Source: a virus. Taken from it: a DNA stretch of 28,051 bases. The stretch spans positions 1 through 28,051 of IMG/VR virus record IMGVR_UViG_3300032144_000035; one strand, written 5' to 3'. The notes beneath the pieces are model-generated. The model worked only from the letters and a program-made list of their open reading frames with translations. It made no database searches and was not told the origin of the DNA. The translations under genes and the position numbers were made by a program. Of the stretch, positions 22,786 through 28,051 are shown piece after piece. Each line of letters opens with the position of its first letter. Positions within the stretch are counted from its first letter, which is position 1.

Positions 22786-23114
22786 GGTTTTGCTTTGAGC
22801 TGTTGCAGCCGGTCAATTTCCGCCGCGATGAGGGCGCCCGCCTTCACAAGATTACGAATCGGATCGTCGCTCGGCTTGTACCACTCATGTCCCCACGGCC
22901 ATTCCACGAGCGAGTCGTTGAAGCCATTGAACATGACAACAGGCCATTCGCGGGCCTCCGAACCCCGCACCTCCGCCGATGCCACGACTGCATAGCAGAG
23001 CGCGGCTTCAGTCAGTTCCCCGAGTTCGTGTTGCGCGTCGTGTTCGGCTGTCCAGCCTTCGACGAAGATTTGTCGCGCCCGCTCTTCAGTGATCAGTTCT
23101 ATTCCGGTTTGCAT
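22782..23114 (-). CDS. Conserved phage protein with ERARQ-VEGWT motif
   Basis: A 110-residue protein starting MQTGIELITEERARQIFVEG. It has the wording of a common small phage protein: an N-terminal ITEERARQ helix, EGWTAEHDAQH, an Ala-rich helix with ALCYA, a WPW segment, and a C-terminal DPIRNLVKAGALIAAEIDRL helix. The acidic and His positions are reminiscent of all-alpha NTP pyrophosphohydrolase (MazG-like) proteins, but no catalytic EExxE pair is clear. I chose the ATG at 23114 over a TTG three codons earlier. The stop overlaps the next start as ATGA. Confidence 0.75.
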   Translation of the reverse strand: MQTGIELITEERARQIFVEGWTAEHDAQHELGELTEAALCYAVVASAEVRGSEAREWPVVMFNGFNDSLVEWPWGHEWYKPSDDPIRNLVKAGALIAAEIDRLQQLKAKP

Positions 23115-23304
23115 GTATTCCAATCGGGTGATAATTCACAATCGCCGCCGCGCAGCGCACCTCGGCGATGGTCAGCGTGATGTTCACATGGGCTTTCGGA
23201 TTCCAGCTCGGATCCCAGAGGTCCGCAAAACCTTCATCCACCGCTTCCTTGAGCACGGCGGTCGCGAGCCGTTTCGTGGCCCGCGACCGGTCCTTGCGAT
23301 TCAC
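23086..23304 (-). CDS. Small hypothetical phage protein
   Basis: A 72-residue protein read from a GTG that overlaps the VWA stop as GTGA. The N-terminus is very basic (NRKDRSRATKRLATAV), the middle is Trp-containing (LWDPSWNPK), then comes a beta/alpha stretch ending in HANRNRTDH. The basic start could contact nucleic acid. No family recognised. Its 3' end overlaps the next gene by about 29 bases. Confidence 0.55.
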   Translation of the reverse strand: MNRKDRSRATKRLATAVLKEAVDEGFADLWDPSWNPKAHVNITLTIAEVRCAAAIVNYHPIGIHANRNRTDH

Positions 23305-23966
23305 ATCTCATCCTCCGGCACCACGCCCGCTTTCACCTGCGCTTCATGGTCTGCCGGCGAGTAAGCCATGCAGACTGCTTCGCCGGAGCGCATTCGCCGC
23401 AGGTTGGATGAGGTGGAGGTGAACGCCGCCGCGGTGCCCGCTGCGTTGTGCGCATACGTCATCGCGTTCGCGGTGGCCACGCCCATCCGGGAGGCGGTCT
23501 TGATGGCGTCCTGATTCGCGCCCAGGAACACGAACTCCCACGAATACTTATCCCGCTGGTGAGAGATCATCTCGAACACCTTGCCGTGATCATATTCATG
23601 ACTGGCGTTCTCCTGCCCGTCAGTGATGATGACGAACACCACCTTGCCCGCCCGCTCGGTTTCACTCTTGGCTTGCAACCGGGCGCCTGTGTTCACGATG
23701 GCGCGACCGATGGCATCCAACAGGGCGGTGTTGCCACGCGGCACGAACGTGGCGGGCGTCAGGTCGGCGGCAGCTTTCACGTCTTGCGCGTTGATGAGCG
23801 TTTCAAACTCGTGATCGAACTGGTGCAACGTGATGCTGGCCGTGCCGGCAGCGATGCGCTGGTCCGCGAGAAAGCGGTTGAAGCCGCCGATGGTGTCGCT
23901 CGCCACGCTGCTCATGGAGCCGCTGCGGTCGAGGACGATGGTGATGTCAGTGTGATTCTTGTTCAT
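23301..23966 (-). CDS. von Willebrand factor A-domain protein
   Basis: A 221-residue protein that is almost all one VWA domain, a Rossmann-like fold that binds a metal and mediates protein contacts. The metal-ion-dependent adhesion site is complete: DRSGS at 13-17, the Thr in RGNTALLD (T80) and the Asp in ITDGQEN (D116). There is no signal peptide or membrane segment, so it probably acts in the cytoplasm or inside the virion. An AGGAAAG ribosome site precedes the ATG, in a 55-base gap after the terminase nuclease gene. Its role in a phage is unknown to me; by context it could help packaging or assembly. It ends with a GTGA overlap onto the next gene. Confidence 0.9.
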   Translation of the reverse strand: MNKNHTDITIVLDRSGSMSSVASDTIGGFNRFLADQRIAAGTASITLHQFDHEFETLINAQDVKAAADLTPATFVPRGNTALLDAIGRAIVNTGARLQAKSETERAGKVVFVIITDGQENASHEYDHGKVFEMISHQRDKYSWEFVFLGANQDAIKTASRMGVATANAMTYAHNAAGTAAAFTSTSSNLRRMRSGEAVCMAYSPADHEAQVKAGVVPEDEM

Positions 23967-24021
23967 TGTCTTTCCTGTTTGTTGGTTCTTGTCTTGCTCC
24001 GTTATCTTCGTTTGCTCCTGT

Positions 24022-24870
24022 TCACAACCCGAACGGTGTGCCGTAGGCGCCCAGCGCGCCCGGTGGCACGTATTCGATGCCCGATTTGCTCAAGCCTTTG
24101 AGGCAATCAATCGGGTCTTTGCACGCGCCTTTCAATCCATCCGTGCCGGTGAACGTCCGCAGCGCCCAGATGGTGTTGGTGCAGGCGCGCGAGATATACC
24201 ACTTGGGGCAGTTCATCGGCGTCACGTCCGCGTTGGCGTCCCAGCCGTCGTTGAGCCAGTTGTTCACCCAACCCTTGCCTTCCTCGATGCCGCAATCCGC
24301 CCCCGCTGTGAAATCCAATCCCGGGCAGATGAGTTTTCCGTTGCTGCGGATCGGGTCCGCCATGTGTTCCAGATACGTGCGCGCTTCCTCGTCGCTCGGC
24401 ACGCTCGTGCCGGCAGGCCGGGGATCCATTTTCCGGTCGAAAACTTTCCACGCGCCGTCACCCATCTCCCAGATGCCTTCGGCGTTCGGTCGCCAGCCTT
24501 CGCGTTCCAGAATCAGCCGCTTGTAATCGTTGAACGCGCGTCCGCCGCCGCTGGTCTGCGCCGGGCCGGCTTTGCCATCAGGCTTCGGGCCGGGTAACGC
24601 CCATTCACCCAACTCCTCATCCGGCCACTCGGCGAACGTCCATTTCGTTCCCATCGCATCCACTCCGGTCCAGTTCATGAACCAGTTCCGGTCGCCGTGC
24701 GGGTCGGCCCACATCCACACCGTCATGGTATTCACCGGCGGGATGCGTTCGGGCGCGACCAGGTGTGGCTCGCCGAAATTCGGGAACGCCTTGCGCGCCA
24801 GTTTCGTCGGCCAACCCCACAGCCGCTCCAGCGCGAACGCCAGCTTCTCGCCTTGGATGACGACGCTCAT
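24022..24870 (-). CDS. Terminase large subunit, RNase H-like nuclease domain as a separate protein
   Basis: A 282-residue protein that matches the C-terminal nuclease half of phage large terminases, the part that cuts concatemeric DNA. The first beta strand carries the metal-binding Asp in MWADPHGDRNWF (53-64, D56). The second strand reads VDAMGTKWTFAEWPD (70-84) with an acidic residue at E81. The C-terminal signature PKWYISRACTNTIWALRTF (222-240) followed by KDPIDCLKGL (251-260) supplies the third acidic residue, D255. This order, spacing and wording are those of a TerL nuclease. The N-terminal 45 residues may be the inter-domain linker. The start overlaps the previous stop (ATGA). About 55 bases separate it from the next gene. 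Together with the ATPase gene the total is about 630 residues. Confidence 0.85.
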   Translation of the reverse strand: MSVVIQGEKLAFALERLWGWPTKLARKAFPNFGEPHLVAPERIPPVNTMTVWMWADPHGDRNWFMNWTGVDAMGTKWTFAEWPDEELGEWALPGPKPDGKAGPAQTSGGGRAFNDYKRLILEREGWRPNAEGIWEMGDGAWKVFDRKMDPRPAGTSVPSDEEARTYLEHMADPIRSNGKLICPGLDFTAGADCGIEEGKGWVNNWLNDGWDANADVTPMNCPKWYISRACTNTIWALRTFTGTDGLKGACKDPIDCLKGLSKSGIEYVPPGALGAYGTPFGL

Positions 24871-25166
24871 TTGCGCCCTCCGGCATCGCGGGCGGCCCGG
24901 CGGAACTCATGCGGCAGATGCAACACCGTGATGAGCATCCGACCTTCGAACACGAACACGTGCTCGCCGAAGATGCGCGTGTTGTTGCCCTTCTCGTGGG
25001 TGAGATAAAGGTGGGACAGATACCGATGCAGCCGGCCCTTCGTCGCCGCGTGCGACACTCCCACGGCCAGCGCCTTGTCCGCCATGCGCGTGAGCGCAGC
25101 AGCATTCCAGCCGAGCCGTTCCTTGGCCCGCTCTTTCGCGTGAGCTGTGATTTGCGCTTCCATCAT
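24867..25166 (-). CDS. Conserved small phage protein (HAKER-type) between terminase halves
   Basis: A 99-residue protein whose ATG overlaps the upstream stop as ATGA. It opens with ITAHAKERAKERLG, followed by a helical region and a C-terminal beta hairpin (RIFGEHVFVFEG, MLITVLHLP). The layout of a His-Ala-Lys/Arg-rich helix followed by beta strands recalls small alpha/beta phage proteins and, loosely, the DUF4258/BrnT-like RNase-toxin fold. I would not assert RNase activity. It sits immediately before the terminase nuclease gene and is coupled to it by an ATGA overlap. Confidence 0.65.
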   Translation of the reverse strand: MMEAQITAHAKERAKERLGWNAAALTRMADKALAVGVSHAATKGRLHRYLSHLYLTHEKGNNTRIFGEHVFVFEGRMLITVLHLPHEFRRAARDAGGRK

Positions 25167-25432
25167 TTCGACATATCGCGGGGCGGGTGCGCCGTGTGCC
25201 CCCACGCTTTCAGGAACGCTCCCACCAGCGACCATGCGCTTAGCTTGCGGCGGCGAAAATTGGTCACCCGGGCGTGCCGCCCGTTGGTGGGTGTGTATTC
25301 TGCGTGCAACGTTCCGATGTAGTTGCCCACATCGAGCGTGCCGGTGCAGTCGTTCACGATTTCCATCGTTCCAATCGTCCGCGCCTTGCGCTCGTCGCCC
25401 CGTGGAATGAGCTGGATGGTGATTCGCAGCAT
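25163..25432 (-). CDS. Conserved small phage protein between the two terminase halves
   Basis: An 89-residue basic protein starting MLRITIQLIPRGDERKARTI. The start is the ATG two bases after the terminase ATPase stop; upstream in-frame starts lie inside that gene. The N-terminal half is predicted beta-rich (RITIQLIP, GTMEIVND, YIGTLHAEY) and the C-terminal part is basic with SLVGAFLKAWGH. Small proteins of this appearance recur next to terminase genes in tailed phages, as I recall them, but no function is known to me. It ends in an ATGA overlap with the next gene. Confidence 0.7.
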   Translation of the reverse strand: MLRITIQLIPRGDERKARTIGTMEIVNDCTGTLDVGNYIGTLHAEYTPTNGRHARVTNFRRRKLSAWSLVGAFLKAWGHTAHPPRDMSK

Positions 25433-25434
25433 GG

Positions 25435-26481
25435 TCAGTTGCGCGTTGCCCGCAGGTATTCCCCCGCCGCCGTGCTTTCGATGATGGCCTGCACGTTCGT
25501 GTAAGGGTTGAACATCGTCGGCAACGCCACGGCGAATCGCCGGCCCGAACCGCCGCCGCTTTGGATCACGAACGGCACATGGCCACGCGGACAGCCGCGC
25601 ACCAATTCCTGTTCCGGCGGCAGCAACCATTCGCCCCACTTCCACGTGCGATGCCACCAGTCCCATTCCACGGCGCGACACGGGATCACTTCCAGAATCG
25701 TCCCGGCCTCGATGTATTCGGCCACCGTCTCGGTATAACCGCCGACAGGTGTAAAACCGCCCAACAGGAATCCGCCCTTCTTGTGGACGCGAAAGCGTAA
25801 CGTCTTGAGCAGTTCGGCGGGCGCTTCCTCGTCCCAGGTCGCGATGTCCGCTTCGCCACCCTCGACGATGTTCTTGTCCTGCTCGTAACCTTTGTAGGTC
25901 GGGAACAACGCGGCGCTATGGTTGGGCAGGATGAAACACGATTCACTGAATCCGGTCGCCTCCTTGTAACTGATCTTAGTCGTGATGCCGCGGGATTTGA
26001 CCGTCCGCAGATTGGCCGGCAGGTATTTGAAAGCCGGCTTCTGGATGTAGCGCACGCTTGTGAGTTCCGATTGCGAGAACGCGCGCCACTCGCGGTGGGG
26101 CTTGTCGGCCAATTGCCCGACGCCAACCTTCGCCTGGATGTCGCTCTTGGCGCTGCCGTTGCCGCCGAGCATCACCACGTCGTTGGCGGGTTGCGTCTGT
26201 TTCCAGTTCGCGGGTGCGACCGACGTGCTGAACTGGCCCGGCACGTATGTGCCGGCGAGCAAAGCCCGCACCGTCTTCACCGGCGGTTGCTCCCACCCAT
26301 AGATCAGCGGCTCGTGGATTTCCTGCTGGATGCTCCATTCGCGTTTGCGATGGTATTCATCCACGGCACTGGCGCCTTTGGCCTGCGCGAGCCGCACGAT
26401 CCATTGCGAGTCCGGCATGGGCAGCGTGGGCCAGACGGTCCACTCCCACGCGCCCACTTTGATTTTTTGCAGGTCGGTCAC
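25435..26481 (-). CDS. terL: Terminase large subunit, ATPase domain only
   Basis: A 348-residue DNA-packaging ATPase. The GTG start forms a GTGA overlap with the preceding stop; the frame is open further upstream but only as a shadow of that gene. Motifs visible: a Walker A-like loop VVMLGGNGSAKS (102-113, with Ala where Gly is usual), a Walker B strand ADIATWDEEAP (211-221) with the catalytic Glu after the Asp, and a coupling-motif-like segment LLGGFTPVGGYTE (239-251). The protein stops soon after the ATPase fold, and no RNase H nuclease domain follows in this frame. Typical TerL proteins are 450-600 residues with both domains. The missing nuclease is encoded by the gene at 24022-24870, two genes downstream. 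The ATPase assignment is firm; whether the split is native or a disrupted gene is open. Confidence 0.88.
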   Translation of the reverse strand: MTDLQKIKVGAWEWTVWPTLPMPDSQWIVRLAQAKGASAVDEYHRKREWSIQQEIHEPLIYGWEQPPVKTVRALLAGTYVPGQFSTSVAPANWKQTQPANDVVMLGGNGSAKSDIQAKVGVGQLADKPHREWRAFSQSELTSVRYIQKPAFKYLPANLRTVKSRGITTKISYKEATGFSESCFILPNHSAALFPTYKGYEQDKNIVEGGEADIATWDEEAPAELLKTLRFRVHKKGGFLLGGFTPVGGYTETVAEYIEAGTILEVIPCRAVEWDWWHRTWKWGEWLLPPEQELVRGCPRGHVPFVIQSGGGSGRRFAVALPTMFNPYTNVQAIIESTAAGEYLRATRN

Positions 26482-26738
26482 ACCGCTTGTGGTTGTGATG
26501 CGCGCACGCAATCCGGCACAGCGGCCTCCGTCGCACCGTATGCAGTCGGTGGTGGTGGCACGACATGCGTCTTGTTCACGGCGGTCGCCATGAATTTGGC
26601 CTCGGTCGCTTCCGGGTTGGCGTAGTAGTCGTCCAGGCCGGTGATCAGCTCGCGCCGGCTGGCGAACACCACACGCTGACAGCCCACACGGCACACAAAG
26701 CCGTTGAGCACGGGTTCAATGGTCACTTCTCGGGTCAT
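26478..26738 (-). CDS. Small hypothetical protein upstream of terminase
   Basis: An 86-residue protein. The first half (to about residue 45) looks like a small beta-rich domain with CRVGCQRVVF in the centre; the last 40 residues are low-complexity and Pro/Ala rich. The ATG is preceded by an AAGGAAAA Shine-Dalgarno-like sequence about 8 bases upstream, one of the clearer ribosome sites in the window. That fits with a 21-base gap from the previous gene and so no coupling. The stop overlaps the terminase GTG start as GTGA. No family recognised. Confidence 0.65.
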   Translation of the reverse strand: MTREVTIEPVLNGFVCRVGCQRVVFASRRELITGLDDYYANPEATEAKFMATAVNKTHVVPPPPTAYGATEAAVPDCVRASQPQAV

Positions 26739-26759
26739 TGGTATTTTCCTTGTTGATGG

Positions 26760-26945
26760 TTAACCGAAAATTTTCTCGAACAGGCTCTTGGCCTCTTCAT
26801 TTTCTTGCTGGCCGGCTTTTCGTCCGCTTTCAAACGCGTCAATGATGACCTTTTCCAGCGACGCCGGGCGCAGTTCGATCTTCTCCGCCGCGAACAGCTT
26901 GCGGTTCTGATTCTCGATGAGCCGCAGGTATTCGTAAGCGGTCAT
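26760..26945 (-). CDS. Small hypothetical phage protein
   Basis: A 61-residue acidic-basic helical protein with no recognised family. The start is the ATG in the ATGA overlap with the gene upstream; an in-frame start 45 bases earlier is possible but would run far into that gene. The sequence (AYEYLRLIENQNRKLFAAEK near the N-terminus, FEKIFG at the end) predicts one or two amphipathic helices. Its place just before the terminase is where small terminase subunits often lie, but it is shorter than usual for one and shows no helix-turn-helix I can name. Confidence 0.65.
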   Translation of the reverse strand: MTAYEYLRLIENQNRKLFAAEKIELRPASLEKVIIDAFESGRKAGQQENEEAKSLFEKIFG

Positions 26946-27289
26946 GGCCGGTTCAAAAGTTCCGCGATGAAGTTGGCCACGTCTTCGCACTCACACGTGG
27001 CCACGTCTTCGCCGATCTTCGAGCGCACGGCCCACGGCGCCCGGTTCTCGCCCAGGGCGGGTTTATCCTTGAGCTGCCGGGCCACCGCACGGAACGGGCG
27101 GAAGTCAGCCTGGAATCGCCGGGCTTCGGAACTCGTTCCCGACTTCACAAGCTGTTCGCACTCCGGACAGCGGGTGTCGTTGCACATCGGGCAACGCCAG
27201 AAAGTGTTGGTGCATCGGGCGCACTTGCTCAGTTCCTTCGGGACATTCCAGTGCCGGCACAATTTCTGTCGTTCAGCTTCGGTTCTCAT
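26942..27289 (-). CDS. Cys-rich putative zinc-binding protein
   Basis: A 115-residue protein of unknown function. The N-terminal 45 residues hold three CxxC pairs (C23/C26, C33/C36, C41/C44) plus C10, H13 and further polar residues, the look of a zinc ribbon or double zinc knuckle. The C-terminal half is basic and then acidic, with CEC near residue 100. The ATG overlaps the helicase stop by ATGA, so the two are probably translated together. That position suggests a role in DNA metabolism or in helping the helicase or terminase, but this is inference from context only. Confidence 0.75.
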   Translation of the reverse strand: MRTEAERQKLCRHWNVPKELSKCARCTNTFWRCPMCNDTRCPECEQLVKSGTSSEARRFQADFRPFRAVARQLKDKPALGENRAPWAVRSKIGEDVATCECEDVANFIAELLNRP

Positions 27290-28051
27290 GGGTCTTCATC
27301 GGTTTGGGGTGGCGTGCCCGGTGGTGCGTATTTGGATTGCTCACCTTTGGCTGGGTCTTTGACTTTGTGGGCCTTCATCCACTCATTGAAATCCTCGAAC
27401 GCGGTGCAGCTCTTGTGGAAGAGCAGCCAGCAATCGCCCGTCGGCCCGAACCGGTTTTTCTCCCAGAGCAGGTTCACGCGCACCGGTCTTTTGCTCCAGT
27501 CCTGCTGATAGACCGCGTCCAACATGGCGTCGAATTCATCTTCCTGCGCTTTGGATTGTTTGGGCTTGTAGATGAACCCAACGAGGTCGGCGTCCTGCTC
27601 AATCGCGCCGGAATCTTTCAGGTCGGACAGGCGTGGCGGGCGTTGATTTTCCTTTTCCCAATCTCGGTTCATCTGCGCGAGGATGACGAACGGGACGTTC
27701 AGCAATTTGCTTGTGGCGAAGAGCAGGCCGGAGATGTAAGCCAGCTCCTGCACCCGGTCGCCGGCCCAATCACGCTTGGCCGAGCGGAGCAATTGCAGGT
27801 AGTCCACCACAAACAGCCGGATGTCGTATTGCCGCTGCATCCGGCGGGCCTTGGCGACCAGTTCTTCGATGGTGCAACGCGGGGTGTCGTCGATGTAGAT
27901 TTCCGCCTTCGCCAGTTCTCCGCACACGTTCACGAGCGGGGTCATGTCTGCGGCGGAGGCAAAGCCGGTTCGCCACCGCTGCTTGTCGCCGCGGGCACGT
28001 TGCCACACCATGCGATCCGTCAACGCTTCTGCTGCCATTTCCAGCGAGAAG
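27286..28051 (-). CDS. dnaB: Replicative DNA helicase, DnaB type (C-terminal part, runs off right edge)
   Basis: The last 254 residues of a hexameric replicative helicase that would unwind the phage DNA ahead of the fork. The frame is open to the window edge and begins FSLEM, the conserved segment just after the Walker A region of DnaB; Walker A itself is outside the window. Visible motifs, counted from that F, are the Walker B strand LFVVDYLQLL (79-88), the AQMNRD segment (125-130), the LKDSGAIEQDADLVGFIYKP stretch (144-163) and the KNRFGPTG arginine-finger region (198-205). All match the RecA-like DnaB C-terminal domain. The last ~30 residues are a polar Pro-rich tail. The stop overlaps the next start by ATGA. 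Family identity is secure; the true start cannot be seen. Confidence 0.95.
   Translation of the reverse strand, partial: FSLEMAAEALTDRMVWQRARGDKQRWRTGFASAADMTPLVNVCGELAKAEIYIDDTPRCTIEELVAKARRMQRQYDIRLFVVDYLQLLRSAKRDWAGDRVQELAYISGLLFATSKLLNVPFVILAQMNRDWEKENQRPPRLSDLKDSGAIEQDADLVGFIYKPKQSKAQEDEFDAMLDAVYQQDWSKRPVRVNLLWEKNRFGPTGDCWLLFHKSCTAFEDFNEWMKAHKVKDPAKGEQSKYAPPGTPPQTDEDP

Noticed and set aside
1-28051. tRNA genes, CRISPR arrays, insertion sequences, integrase or attachment sites
   Set aside because: I looked for cloverleaf ends, regularly spaced repeats, transposase or integrase motifs and terminal inverted repeats by eye and found none.

Overview
The window is a stretch of a tailed double-stranded DNA bacteriophage genome (or a prophage), not ordinary bacterial chromosome. 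Every gene I can support lies on the minus strand, so the transcription order runs from the right edge (28051) to the left edge (1). Packaging, portal, capsid, tail-hub, fibre and ejection-type genes are present. There is no recognisable tape-measure, tail-tube or sheath gene, so a short-tailed (podovirus-like) virion is the best reading. The DNA is GC-rich, and several products carry Sec or lipoprotein signals, which points to a Gram-negative host; the host phylum cannot be read from the sequence. No integrase, tRNA, rRNA, CRISPR array or insertion sequence was seen.

Right part (28.05-21.9 kb): the C-terminal half of a DnaB-type replicative helicase enters from the right edge. It is followed by a Cys-rich protein, two small genes, and a terminase large subunit that appears to be encoded in two pieces. 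The ATPase half (25435-26481) and the RNase H-like nuclease half (24022-24870) are separate genes with two small genes between them. A von Willebrand A-domain protein and five small phage genes follow.

Middle (21.9-13.7 kb): portal protein, a Dam-type DNA adenine methyltransferase, a small helical protein, the only sizeable non-coding gap (18401-18629), a Pro/Ala-rich scaffold-like protein, an SU10-like major capsid protein, a small putative head protein, a perfect 13-bp hairpin, two small proteins, and a probable connector/adaptor carrying two carbohydrate-binding-like modules.

Left part (13.8-0 kb): a membrane-anchored six-hairpin glycosidase fused to tail-fibre-like C-terminal modules, then a run of small exported or membrane proteins including a holin candidate and lipoproteins. 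After these come a beta-propeller tail-hub protein with an inserted Ig-like module, a tail fibre with a 48-residue tandem repeat, a GNAT-like protein, two ejection/internal-virion-type proteins, and finally a giant open frame (4247 to beyond the left edge, at least 1415 codons) with a complete zincin metallopeptidase signature.

The genes are packed into a translationally coupled series. About nineteen junctions are 4-base ATGA or GTGA overlaps, and these junctions fix most of the start codons given here. The most unusual points are the split terminase, the giant metallopeptidase protein that sits in frame with the gene before it across a single UGA, and the block of consecutive exported proteins around the phage glycosidase.
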